This document shows, one piece after another, positions 23,201-36,303 of a stretch of 64,000 bases of DNA; within the stretch, counting starts at the first letter, position 1; each line of letters starts with the position of its first letter. The stretch lies in contig CM056574.1 of NCBI GenBank assembly GCA_029721435.1, positions 73,885,501 to 73,949,500 on the forward strand, given 5' to 3'. The stretch is from Gymnothorax reevesii (Eukaryota; Chordata; Actinopteri; Anguilliformes; Muraenidae). The notes beneath the pieces were generated by a model. It did not search any database, was not told where the DNA came from, and saw nothing but the letters and a program-made list of their open reading frames with translations. The translations under genes were made by a program, and so were the position numbers.

Positions 23201-25486
23201 ACTTTCCCACTGGGTTACACACAGAATGGACATTTTTGACAAGCAAAATTAAAAAAAAAAGAAAGTTTTTGAAAAAGTGCATATCTTCACTTCCAAATGG
23301 CCATTCAAGCACATTGGACCAAACAATACCATATAAGCATTGCACTGTGATCTGAAGCTGTTCCCTGGCCAGAAACACGCACAGTTTCACTTTCTGAGCT
23401 TAAAACCTCAAAGAAGCGTGTTTCCATGAAAGTGCGTATAGCCACAGTTTCAGCGCTCTAGCGCGCTTCCTTACAGAGATACGAGCATATTCACTCCAAT
23501 TCAGTCATATTGTCACAATTCACTCAAGTTTGTCACTTTCTCACTAAGTTACACACAGAAAGGACATTTTTGACAAGCAAAAATAAAAAAAAGAAAGTTT
23601 TTGAAAAGTACATATCTTCACTTCAGAAGCTTATATTCACTTAAAATTGGCCATACAAGCACATTGGACCAATCGATACAATATATGCACTGCACTGTGA
23701 TCTGAAGCTGTTGCCAGGCCGGAAACAAGCTCAGATTCACTTTCTGAGCTTAAAACCTCAAAGAAGCATGTTTTCATGAAAGTGCGTATAGCCACAGTTT
23801 CAGCGCTCGAGCTCGCTTTCTTACAGAGATAAACGCATATTCACTCCAATTCAGTCATATAGTCACAATTCACTCAAGTTTGTCACTTTCCCACTGGGTT
23901 ACACACAGAATGGACATTTTTGACAAGCAAAATAAAAAAAAAAAAGAAAGTTTTTGAAAAAGTGCATATCTTCACTTCCAAATGGCCATTCAAGCACATT
24001 GGACCAAACAATACCATATAAGCATTGCACTGTGATCTGAAGCTGTTCCCTGGCCAGAAACACGCACAGTTTCACTTTCTGAGCTTAAAACCTCAAAGAA
24101 GCGTGTTTCCATGAAAGTGCGTATAGCCACAGTTTCAGCGCTCTAGCGCGCTTCCTTACAGAGATACGAGCATATTCACTCCAATTCAGTCATATTGTCA
24201 CAATTCACTCAAGTTTGTCACTTTCTCACTAAGTTACACACAGAAAGGACATTTTTGACAAGCAAAAATTAAAAAAAGAAAGTTTTTGAAAAGTACATAT
24301 CTTCACTTCAGAAGCTTATATTCACTTAAAATTGGCCATACAGGCACATTGGCCCAATCGATACAATATATGCAATGCACTGTGATCTGAAGCTGTTCCC
24401 TGGCCAGAAGAACGCACAGTTTCACATTCTGAGCTTAAAACCTCAAAGAAGCGTGTTTTCATGAAAGCACGTGTAGCCACAGTTTCAGCGCTCTAGCGCG
24501 CTTCCTTACAGAGATAAACGCATGATCACTCGAATTCAGTCATATAGTCACAATTCACTCAAGTTTGTCACTTTCCCACTGGGTTACACACAGAGAGGAC
24601 ATTTTTGACAGGCAAAATTTTAAAAAAAAGAAAGTTTTTGAAAAAGTGCATATCTTCACTTCAGAAGCTTCTATTCACTTCCAAATGGCCATACAAGCAC
24701 ATTGGAACAAACGATACAATATATGCATTGCACTGTGATCTGAAGCTGTTGCCAGGCCGGAAACACGCTCAGATTCACGTTCTGAGCTTAAAACCTCAAA
24801 GAAGCGTGTTTTCATGAAAGCACGTATAGCCACAGTTTCAGCGCTCTAGCGCGCTTCCTTACAGAGATAAACGCATGATCACTCGAATTCAGTCATATAG
24901 TCACAATTCACTCAAGTTTGTCACTTTCCCACTGGGTTACACACAGAAAGGACATTTTTGACAGGCAAAATTTAAAAAAAAAGAAAGTTTTTGAAAAAGT
25001 GCATATCTTCACTTCAGAAGCTTCTATTCACTTCCAAATGGCCATACAAGCACATTGGAACAAACGATACAATATATGCATTGCACTGTGATCTGAAGCT
25101 GTTGCCAGGCCGGAAACACGCTCAGATTCACGTTCTGAGCTTAAAACCTCAAAGAAGCATGTTTTCGTGAAAGTGCGTTTAGCCACAGTTTCAAGCGCTC
25201 TAGCTCGCTTTCTTACAGAGATAAACGCATATTCACTCCAATTCAGTCATATTGTCACACTTCACTCAAGTTTGTCACTTTCCCACTGGGTAACACACAG
25301 AATGGACATTTTTGACAAGCAAAATTAAAAAAAAGAAAGTTTTTGAAAAGTACATATCTTCACTTCAGAAGCTTAAATTCACTTAAAATTGACCATACAA
25401 GCACATTGGACCAATCGAAACAATATATGCAATGCACTGTGATCTGAAGCTGTTGCCAGGCCGGAAACACGCTCAGATTCACTTTC
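20255..25486 (+). repeat. HOR unit 4, form A (15-mer, 5232 bp)
   Basis: Dimer starts are 20255, 20607, 20958, 21308, 21660, 22009, 22361, 22711, 23061, 23395, 23745, 24080, 24430, 24783 and 25136. The order matches unit 2. M11 carries the rare form caaaaattaaaaaaag near 24264, where other copies have caaaaataaaaaaaag. The same form sits in unit 10 near 60569, and this pairs the two units across the 36.3-kb super-repeat. Confidence 0.95.
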
Positions 25487-28400
25487 TGAGCTTAAAACCT
25501 CAAAGAAGCATGTTTTCATGAAAGTGCGTATAGCCACAATTTCAGCGCTCTAGCTCGCTTTCTTACAGAGATAAACGCATATGCACTCCAATTCAGTCAT
25601 ATTGTCACAATTGACTCAAATTTGTCACTTTCCCACTGGGTTACACACAGAAAGGACATTTTTGACAAGCAAAATAAAAAAAAAAGAAAGTTTTTGAAAA
25701 AGTGCATATCTTCACTTCAGAAGCTTCTATTCACTTCCAAATGGCAATACAAGCACATTGGAACAAACGATACAATATGTGCAATGCACTGTGATCTGAA
25801 GCTGTTCCCTGGCCAGAAGCACTCACAGTTTCACTTTCTGAGCTTAAAACCTCAAAGAAGCGTGTTTCCATGAAAGAGCGTATAGCCACAGTTTCAGCGC
25901 TCTAGCGCGCTTCCTTACAGAGATACGAGCATATTCACTCCAATTCAGTAATATAGTCACAATTCACTGAAGTTGTTCACTTTCCCACTGAGTAACACAC
26001 AGAATGGACATTTCTGACAAGCAAATCTAAAAAAAAGAAAGTTTTTGAAAAAGTGCATATCTTCACTTCAGAAGCTTCTATTCACTTCCAAATGGCCATA
26101 CAAGCACAGTGGAACAAACGATACAATATATGCATTGCACTGTGATCTGAAGCTGTTGCCAGGCCGGAAACACGCTCAGATTCACTTTCTGAGCTTAAAA
26201 CCTCAAAGAAGCATGTTTTCATGAAAGTGCGTTTAGCCACAGTTTCAGCGCTCGAGCTCGCTTTCTTACAGAGATAAATGCATATTCACTCCTATTCAGT
26301 CATATTGTCACAATTCACTCAAGTTTGTCACTTTCTCACTAAGTTACACACAGAAAGGACATTTTTGACAAGCAAAACTAAAAAAAAGAAAGTTTTTGAA
26401 AAGTACATATCTTCACTTCAGAAGCTTAAATTCACTTAAAATTGACCATACAAGCACATTGGACCAATCGATACAAGATATGCATTGCACTGTGATCTGA
26501 AGCTGTTCCCTGGCCAGAAGCACGCACAGTTTCACATTCTGAGCTTAAAACCTCAAAGAAGCGTGTTTTCATGAAAGCACGTATAGCCACAGTTTCAGCG
26601 CTCTAGCGCGCTTCCTTACAGAGATAAACGCATCATCACTCGAATTCAGTCATATAGTCACAATTCACTCAAGTTTGTCACTTTCCCACTGGGTTACACA
26701 CAGAAAGGACATTTTTGACAGGCAAAATTAAAAAAAAAAAAAGTTTTTGAAAAAGTGCATATCTTCACTTCAGAAGCTTCTATTCACTTCCAAATGGCCA
26801 TACAAGCACATTGGAACAAACGATACAATATATGCATTGCACTGTGATCTGAAGCTGTTGCCAGGCCAGAAACACGCTCAGATTCACGTTCTGAGCTTAA
26901 AACCTCAAAGAAGCGTGTTTTCATGAAAGTGCGTTTAGCCACAGTTTCAGCGCTCTAGCGCGCTTCCTACAGAGATAAACGCATATTCACTCCAATTCAG
27001 TCATATTGTCACAATTCACTCAAGTTTGTCACTTTCTCACTAAGTTACACACAGAAAGGACATTTTTGACAAGCAAAACTAAAAAAAAGAAAGTTTTTGA
27101 AAAGTACATATCTTCACTTCAGAAGCTTAAATTCACTTAAAATTGACCATACAAGCACATTGGACCAATCGATACAATATAAGCATTGCACTGTGATCTG
27201 AAGCTGTTCCCTGGCCAGAAGCACGCACAGTTTCACATTCTGAGCTTAAAACCTCAAAGAAGCGTGTTTTCATGAAAGCACGTATAGCCACAGTTTCAGC
27301 GCTCTAGCGCGCTTCCTTACAGAGATAAACGCATCATCACTCGAATTCAGTCATATAGTCACAATTCACTCAAGTTTGTCACTTTCCCACTGGGTTACAC
27401 ACAGAAAGGACATTTTTGACAGGCAAAATTAAAAAAAAAAAAAGTTTTTGAAAAAGTGCATATCTTCACTTCAGAAGCTTCTATTCACTTCCAAAAGGCC
27501 ATACAAGCACATTGGAACAAACGATACAATATATGCATTGCACTGTGATCTGAAGCTGTTGCCCGGCCGGAAACACGCTCAGATTCACGTTCTGAGCTTA
27601 AAACCTCAAAGAAGCATGTTTTCATGAAAGTGCGTTTAGCCACAGTTTCAGCGCTCTGGCTCGCTTTCTTACAGAGATAAACGCATATTCACTCCAATTC
27701 AGTCATATTGTCACAATTCACTCAAGTTTGTCACTTTCTCACTAAGTTACACACAGAAAGGACATTTTTGACAAGCAAAACTAAAAAAAAGAAAGTTTTT
27801 GAAAAGTACATATCTTCACTTCAGAAGCTTAAATTCACTTAAAATTGGCCATAAAAGCCATTGGACCAAACGATACCATATACGCATTGCACTGTGATCT
27901 GAAGCTGTTCCCAGGCCAGAAACACGCTCAGATTCACGTTCTGAGCTTAAAACCTCAAAGAAGCGTGTTTCCATGAAAGTGCGTATAGCCACAGTTTCAG
28001 CGCTCTAGCTCGCTATCTAACAGAGGTAAACGCATATTCACTCCAATTCAGTCATATTGTCACAATTCACTCAAGTTTGTCACTTTCCCACTGAGTAACA
28101 CACAGAATGGACATTTTTGACAAGCAAAATTTAAAAAAAAAGAAAGTTTTTGAAAAAGTGCATATCTTCACTTCAGAAGCTTCTACTCACTTCCAAATGG
28201 CCATACAAGCACATTGGAACAAACGATACAATATATGCAATGCACTGTGATCTGAAGCTGTTCCCTGGCCAGAAGCACTCACAGTTTCAGTTTCTGAGCT
28301 TAAAACCTCAAAGAAGCGTGTTTCCATGAAAGTGCGTATAGCCACAGTTTCAGCGCTCTAGCTCGCTATCTAACAGAGGTAAACGCATATTCACTCCAAT

Positions 28401-31071
28401 TCAGTCATATTGTCACAATTCACTCAAGTTTGTCACTTTCCCACTGAGTAACACACAGAATGGACATTTCTGACAAGCAAATCTAAAAAAAAGAAAGTTT
28501 TTGAAAAAGTGCATATCTTCACTTCAGAAGCTTATATTCACTTAAAATTGGCCATACAAGCACATTGGACCAATCGATACAATATATGCAGTGCACTGTG
28601 ATCTGAAGCTGTTCCCTGGCCAGAAGCACGCACAGTTTCACATTCTGACCTTAAAACCTCAAAGAAGCGTGTTTTCATGAAAGCGCGTATAGCCACAGTT
28701 TCAGCGCTCTCGCGCGCTTCCTTACAGAGATAAACGCATAATCACTCGAATTCAGTCATATAGTCACAATTCACTCAAGTTTGTCACTTTCCCACTGGGT
28801 TACACACAGAATGGACATTTTTGACAAGCAAAATTAAAAAAAAAAGAAAGTTTTTGAAAAAGTGCATATCTTCACTTCCAAATGGCCATTCAAGCACATT
28901 GGACCAAACAATACCATATAAGCATTGCACTGTGATCTGAAGCTGTTCCCTGGCCAGAAACACGCACAGTTTCACTTTCTGAGCTTAAAACCTCAAAGAA
29001 GCGTGTTTCCATGAAAGTGCGTATAGCCACAGTTTCAGCGCTCTAGCGCGCTTCCTTACAGAGATACGAGCATATTCACTCCAATTCAGTCATATTGTCA
29101 CAATTCACTCAAGTTTGTCACTTTCTCACTAAGTTACACACAGAAAGGACATTTTTGACAAGCAAAAATAAAAAAAAGAAAGTTTTTGAAAAGTACATAT
29201 CTTCACTTCAGAAGCTTATATTCACTTAAAATTGGCCATACAAGCACATTGGACCAATCGATACAATATATGCACTGCACTGTGATCTGAAGCTGTTGCC
29301 AGGCCGGAAACAAGCTCAGATTCACTTTCTGAGCTTAAAACCTCAAAGAAGCATGTTTTCATGAAAGTGCGTATAGCCACAGTTTCAGCGCTCGAGCTCG
29401 CTTTCTTACAGAGATAAACGCATATTCACTCCAATTCAGTCATATAGTCACAATTCACTCAAGTTTGTCACTTTCCCACTGGGTTACACACAGAATGGAC
29501 ATTTTTGACAAGCAAAATAAAAAAAAAAAAGAAAGTTTTTGAAAAAGTGCATATCTTCACTTCCAAATGGCCATTCAAGCACATTGGACCAAACAATACC
29601 ATATAAGCATTGCACTGTGATCTGAAGCTGTTCCCTGGCCAGAAACACGCACAGTTTCACTTTCTGAGCTTAAAACCTCAAAGAAGCGTGTTTCCATGAA
29701 AGTGCGTATAGCCACAGTTTCAGCGCTCTAGCGCGCTTCCTTACAGAGATACGAGCATATTCACTCCAATTCAGTCATATTGTCACAATTCACTCAAGTT
29801 TGTCACTTTCTCACTAAGTTACACACAGAAAGGACATTTTTGACAAGCAAAAATAAAAAAAAGAAAGTTTTTGAAAAGTACATATCTTCACTTCAGAAGC
29901 TTATATTCACTTAAAATTGGCCATACAGGCACATTGGCCCAATCGATACAATATATGCAATGCACTGTGATCTGAAGCTGTTCCCTGGCCAGAAGAACGC
30001 ACAGTTTCACATTCTGAGCTTAAAACCTCAAAGAAGCGTGTTTTCATGAAAGCACGTGTAGCCACAGTTTCAGCGCTCTAGCGCGCTTCCTTACAGAGAT
30101 AAACGCATGATCACTCGAATTCAGTCATATAGTCACAATTCACTCAAGTTTGTCACTTTCCCACTGGGTTACACACAGAGAGGACATTTTTGACAGGCAA
30201 AATTTTAAAAAAAAGAAAGTTTTTGAAAAAGTGCATATCTTCACTTCAGAAGCTTCTATTCACTTCCAAATGGCCATACAAGCACATTGGAACAAACGAT
30301 ACAATATATGCATTGCACTGTGATCTGAAGCTGTTGCCAGGCCGGAAACACGCTCAGATTCACGTTCTGAGCTTAAAACCTCAAAGAAGCGTGTTTTCAT
30401 GAAAGCACGTATAGCCACAGTTTCAGCGCTCTAGCGCGCTTCCTTACAGAGATAAACGCATGATCACTCGAATTCAGTCATATAGTCACAATTCACTCAA
30501 GTTTGTCACTTTCCCACTGGGTTACACACAGAAAGGACATTTTTGACAGGCAAAATTTTAAAAAAAAGAAAGTTTTTGAAAAAGTGCATATCTTCACTTC
30601 AGAAGCTTCTATTCACTTCCAAATGGCCATACAAGCACATTGGAACAAACGATACAATATATGCATTGCACTGTGATCTGAAGCTGTTGCCAGGCCGGAA
30701 ACACGCTCAGATTCACGTTCTGAGCTTAAAACCTCAAAGAAGCATGTTTTCGTGAAAGTGCGTTTAGCCACAGTTTCAAGCGCTCTAGCTCGCTTTCTTA
30801 CAGAGATAAACGCATATTCACTCCAATTCAGTCATATTGTCACACTTCACTCAAGTTTGTCACTTTCCCACTGGGTAACACACAGAATGGACATTTTTGA
30901 CAAGCAAAATTAAAAAAAAGAAAGTTTTTGAAAAGTACATATCTTCACTTCAGAAGCTTAAATTCACTTAAAATTGACCATACAAGCACATTGGACCAAT
31001 CGAAACAATATATGCAATGCACTGTGATCTGAAGCTGTTGCCAGGCCGGAAACACGCTCAGATTCACTTTC
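25487..31071 (+). repeat. HOR unit 5, form D (mosaic 16-mer, 5585 bp)
   Basis: Dimer starts are 25487, 25839, 26190, 26540, 26892, 27241, 27593, 27942, 28295, 28646, 28980, 29330, 29665, 30015, 30368 and 30721. The ends match form A (M1, M2 at the start; M9, M10, M9b, M11-M14 at the end). Between 26190 and 28645 five dimers are hybrids, including pieces of N0, N1 and N2 that otherwise occur only in form C. It occurs once; the homologous slot after unit 10 holds a C-like unit instead. Confidence 0.92.
26190..28645 (+). repeat. Mosaic block of hybrid dimers in form D
   Basis: 26190-26539 has an M9b-like ctcgagctcgc first half (with private aaatgcat and cctattcag) and an M5-like second half. 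26540-26891 joins an M6 first half to an M4 second half. M5 and M6 follow. 27593-27941 joins M7 (gctctggctcgc) to N0 (ataaaagccattgg). 27942-28294 joins N1 (ctatctaacagagg) to N2 (cttctactcac). 28295-28645 repeats the N1 first half with an M2/N5-like middle, then ends in cattctgacc ahead of M9. Repeated exchange between non-equivalent dimers is the simplest explanation. Confidence 0.82.
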
Positions 31072-34000
31072 TGAGCTTAAAACCTCAAAGAAGCATGTTT
31101 TCATGAAAGTGCGTATAGCCACAATTTCAGCGCTCTAGCTCGCTTTCTTACAGAGATAAACGCATATGCACTCCAATTCAGTCATATTGTCACAATTGAC
31201 TCAAATTTGTCACTTTCCCACTGGGTTACACACAGAAAGGACATTTTTGACAAGCAAAATAAAAAAAAAAGAAAGTTTTTGAAAAAGTGCATATCTTCAC
31301 TTCAGAAGCTTCTATTCACTTCCAAATGGCAATACAAGCACATTGGAACAAACGATACAATATGTGCAATGCACTGTGATCTGAAGCTGTTCCCTGGCCA
31401 GAAGCACTCACAGTTTCACTTTCTGAGCTTAAAACCTCAAAGAAGCGTGTTTCCATGAAAGAGCGTATAGCCACAGTTTCAGCGCTCTAGCGCGCTTCCT
31501 TACAGAGATACGAGCATATTCACTCCAATTCAGTAATATAGTCACAATTCACTGAAGTTGTTCACTTTCCCACTGAGTAACACACAGAATGGACATTTCT
31601 GACAAGCAAATCTAAAAAAAAGAAAGTTTTTGAAAAAGTGCATATCTTCACTTCAGAAGCTTCTATTCACTTCCAAATGGCCATACAAGCACATTGGAAC
31701 AAACGATACAATATATGCATTGCACTGTGATCTGAAGCTGTTGCCAGGCCGGAAACACGCTCAGATTCACTTTCTGAGCTTAAAACCTCAAAGAAGCATG
31801 TTTTCATGAAAGTGCGTATAGCCACAGTTTCAGCGCTCTAGCTCGCTTTCTTACAGAGATAAACGCATATTCACTCCAATTCAGTCATATTGTCACAATT
31901 CACTCAAGTTTGTCACTTTCTCACTAAGTTACACACAGAAAGGACATTTTTGACAAGCAAAACTAAAAAAAAGAAAGTTTTTGAAAAGTGCATATCTTCA
32001 CTTCAGAAGCTTCTATTCACTTCCAAATGGCCATACAAGCACATTGGACCAATCGATACAATATAAGCATTGCACTGTGATCTGAAGCTGTTCCCTGGCC
32101 AGAAGCACGCACAGTTTCACATTCTGACCTTAAAACCTCAAAGAAGCGTGTTTCCATGAAAGTGCGTATAGCCACAGTTTCAGCGCTCTAGCGCGCTTCC
32201 TTACAGAGATAAACGCATCATCCCTCGAATTCAGTCATATAGTCACAATTCACTCAAGTTTGTCACTTTCCCACTGGGTTACACACAGAAAGGACATTTT
32301 TGACAGGCAAAATTAAAAAAAAAAAAAGTTTTTGAAAAAGTGCATATCTTCACTTCAGAAGCTTCTATTCACTTCCAAATGGCCATACAAGCACATTGGA
32401 ACAAACGATACAATATATGCATTGCACTGTGATCTGAAGCTGTTGCCAGGCCAGAAACACGCTCAGATTCACGTTCTGAGCTTAAAACCTCAAAGAAGCG
32501 TGTTTTCATGAAAGTGCGTTTAGCCACAGTTTCAGCGCTCTAGCGCGCTTCCTACAGAGATAAACGCATATTCACTCCAATTCAGTCATATTGTCACAAT
32601 TCACTCAAGTTTGTCACTTTCTCACTAAGTTACACACAGAAAGGACATTTTTGACAAGCAAAACTAAAAAAAAGAAAGTTTTTGAAAAGTACATATCTTC
32701 ACTTCAGAAGCTTAAATTCACTTAAAATTGACCATACAAGCACATTGGACCAATCGATACAATATAAGCATTGCACTGTGATCTGAAGCTGTTCCCTGGC
32801 CAGAAGCACGCACAGTTTCACATTCTGAGCTTAAAACCTCAAAGAAGCGTGTTTTCATGAAAGCACGTATAGCCACAGTTTCAGCGCTCTAGCGCGCTTC
32901 CTTACAGAGATAAACGCATCATCACTCGAATTCAGTCATATAGTCACAATTCACTCAAGTTTGTCACTTTCCCACTGGGTTACACACAGAAAGGACATTT
33001 TTGACAGGCAAAATTAAAAAAAAAAAAAGTTTTTGAAAAAGTGCATATCTTCACTTCAGAAGCTTCTATTCACTTCCAAAAGGCCATACAAGCACATTGG
33101 AACAAACGATACAATATATGCATTGCACTGTGATCTGAAGCTGTTGCCCGGCCGGAAACACGCTCAGATTCACGTTCTGAGCTTAAAACCTCAAAGAAGC
33201 ATGTTTTCATGAAAGTGCGTTTAGCCACAGTTTCAGCGCTCTGGCTCGCTTTCTTACAGAGATAAACGCATATTCACTCCAATTCAGTCATATTGTCACA
33301 ATTCACTCAAGTTTGTCACTTTCTCACTAAGTTACACACAGAAAGGACATTTTTGACAAGCAAAACTAAAAAAAAGAAAGTTTTTGAAAAGTACATATCT
33401 TCACTTCAGAAGCTTAAATTCACTTAAAATTGGCCATACAAGCACATTGGACCAATCGATACAATATAAGCATTGCACTGTGATATGAAGCTGTTCCCTG
33501 GCCAGAAGCACGCACAGTTTCACATTCTGAGCTTAAAACCTCAAAGAAGCGTGTTTTCATGAAAGTGCGTATAGCCACAGTTTCAGCGCTCTAGCGCGCT
33601 TCCTTACAGAGATACGAGCATATTCACTCCAATTCAGTCATATTGTCACAATTCACTCAAGTTTGTCACTTTCTCACTAAGTTACACACAGAAAGGACAT
33701 TTTTGACAAGCAAAACTAAAAAAAAGAAAGTTTTTGAAAAGTACATATCTTCACTTCAGAAGCTTAAATTCACTTAAAATTGGCCATACAAGCACATTGG
33801 ACCAATCGATACAATATAAGCATTGCACTGTGATCTGAAGCTGTTCCCTGGCCAGAAGCACGCACAGTTTCACATTCTGACCTTAAAACCTCAAAGAAGC
33901 GTGTTTTCATGAAAGCGCGTATAGCCACAGTTTCAGCGCTCTCGCGCGCTTCCTTACAGAGATAAACGCATAATCACTCGAATTCAGTCATATAGTCACA

Positions 34001-36303
34001 ATTCACTCAAGTTTGTCACTTTCCCACTGGGTTACACACAGAATGGACATTTTTGACAAGCAAAATTTAAAAAAAAAGAAAGTTTTTGAAAAAGTGCATA
34101 TCTTCACTTCCAAATGGCCATTCAAGCACATTGGACCAAACAATACCATATAAGCATTGCACTGTGATCTGAAGCTGTTCCCTGGCCAGAAACACGCACA
34201 GTTTCACTTTCTGAGCTTAAAACCTCAAAGAAGCGTGTTTCCATGAAAGTGCGTATAGCCACAGTTTCAGCGCTCTAGCGCGCTTCCTTACAGAGATACG
34301 AGCATATTCACTCCAATTCAGTCATATTGTCACAATTCACTCAAGTTCGTCACTTTCTCACTAAGTTACACACAGAAAGGACATTTTTGACAAGCAAAAA
34401 TAAAAAAAAGAAAGTTTTTGAAAAGTACATATCTTCACTTCAGAAGCTTATATTCACTTAAAATTGGCCATACAAGCACATTGGACCAATCGATACAATA
34501 TATGCACTGCACTGTGATCTGAAGCTGTTGCCAGGCCGGAAACAAGCTCAGATTCACTTTCTGAGCTTAAAACCTCAAAGAAGCATGTTTTCATGAAAGT
34601 GCGTATAGCCACAGTTTCAGCGCTCGAGCTCGCTTTCTTACAGAGATAAACGCATATTCACTCCAATTCAGTCATATAGTCACAATTCACTCAAGTTTGT
34701 CACTTTCCCACTGGGTTACACACAGAATGGACATTTTTGACAAGCAAAATAAAAAAAAAAAAGAAAGTTTTTGAAAAAGTGCATATCTTCACTTCCAAAT
34801 GGCCATTCAAGCACATTGGACCAAACAATACCATATAAGCATTGCACTGTGATCTGAAGCTGTTCCCTGGCCAGAAACACGCACAGTTTCACTTTCTGAG
34901 CTTAAAACCTCAAAGAAGCGTGTTTCCATGAAAGTGCGTATAGCCACAGTTTCAGCGCTCTAGCGCGCTTCCTTACAGAGATACGAGCATATTCACTCCA
35001 ATTCAGTCATATTGTCACAATTCACTCAAGTTTGTCACTTTCTCACTAAGTTACACACAGAAAGGACATTTTTGACAAGCAAAAATAAAAAAAAGAAAGT
35101 TTTTGAAAAGTACATATCTTCACTTCAGAAGCTTATATTCACTTAAAATTGGCCATACAGGCACATTGGCCCAATCGATACAATATATGCAATGCACTGT
35201 GATCTGAAGCTGTTCCCTGGCCAGAAGAACGCACAGTTTCACATTCTGAGCTTAAAACCTCAAAGAAGCGTGTTTTCATGAAAGCACGTGTAGCCACAGT
35301 TTCAGCGCTCTAGCGCGCTTCCTTACAGAGATAAACGCATGATCACTCGAATTCAGTCATATAGTCACAATTCACTCAAGTTTGTCACTTTCCCACTGGG
35401 TTACACACAGAGAGGACATTTTTGACAGGCAAAATTTAAAAAAAAAGAAAGTTTTTGAAAAAGTGCATATCTTCACTTCAGAAGCTTCTATTCACTTCCA
35501 AATGGCCATACAAGCACATTGGAACAAACGATACAATATATGCATTGCACTGTGATCTGAAGCTGTTGCCAGGCCGGAAACACGCTCAGATTCACGTTCT
35601 GAGCTTAAAACCTCAAAGAAGCGTGTTTTCATGAAAGCACGTATAGCCACAGTTTCAGCGCTCTAGCGCGCTTCCTTACAGAGATAAACGCATGATCACT
35701 CGAATTCAGTCATATAGTCACAATTCACTCAAGTTTGTCACTTTCCCACTGGGTTACACACAGAAAGGACATTTTTGACAGGCAAAATTTAAAAAAAAAG
35801 AAAGTTTTTGAAAAAGTGCATATCTTCACTTCAGAAGCTTCTATTCACTTCCAAATGGCCATACAAGCACATTGGAACAAACGATACAATATATGCATTG
35901 CACTGTGATCTGAAGCTGTTGCCAGGCCGGAAACACGCTCAGATTCACGTTCTGAGCTTAAAACCTCAAAGAAGCATGTTTTCGTGAAAGTGCGTTTAGC
36001 CACAGTTTCAAGCGCTCTAGCTCGCTTTCTTACAGAGATAAACGCATATTCACTCCAATTCAGTCATATTGTCACACTTCACTCAAGTTTGTCACTTTCC
36101 CACTGGGTAACACACAGAATGGACATTTTTGACAAGCAAAATTAAAAAAAAGAAAGTTTTTGAAAAGTACATATCTTCACTTCAGAAGCTTAAATTCACT
36201 TAAAATTGACCATTCAAGCACATTGGACCAATCGAAACAATATATGCAATGCACTGTGATCTGAAGCTGTTGCCAGGCCGGAAACACGCTCAGATTCACT
36301 TTC
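31072..36303 (+). repeat. HOR unit 6, form A (15-mer, 5232 bp)
   Basis: Dimer starts are 31072, 31424, 31775, 32125, 32477, 32826, 33178, 33528, 33878, 34212, 34562, 34897, 35247, 35600 and 35953. Two private marks separate it from the other A units. M4 starts with tgaccttaaaa at 32125, a form otherwise seen at the M9 start, and M14 has accattcaagc near 36209 in place of accatacaagc. Confidence 0.95.

Larger units (their letters stand above)
1..25486 (+). repeat. Super-repeat copy 1 (B-A-C-A), open to the left
   Basis: Units 1-4 recur as units 7-10 at an offset of 36303 bp, growing to 36305 bp after M6 of form C. Shared private marks include cgctcttcc, the M9b/M11 hybrid, the whole N block, the M7/M8 fusion, and the rare M11 A-run edge near 24264. 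The copy is bounded on the right at the D unit, and its left limit is outside the window. Confidence 0.9.
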
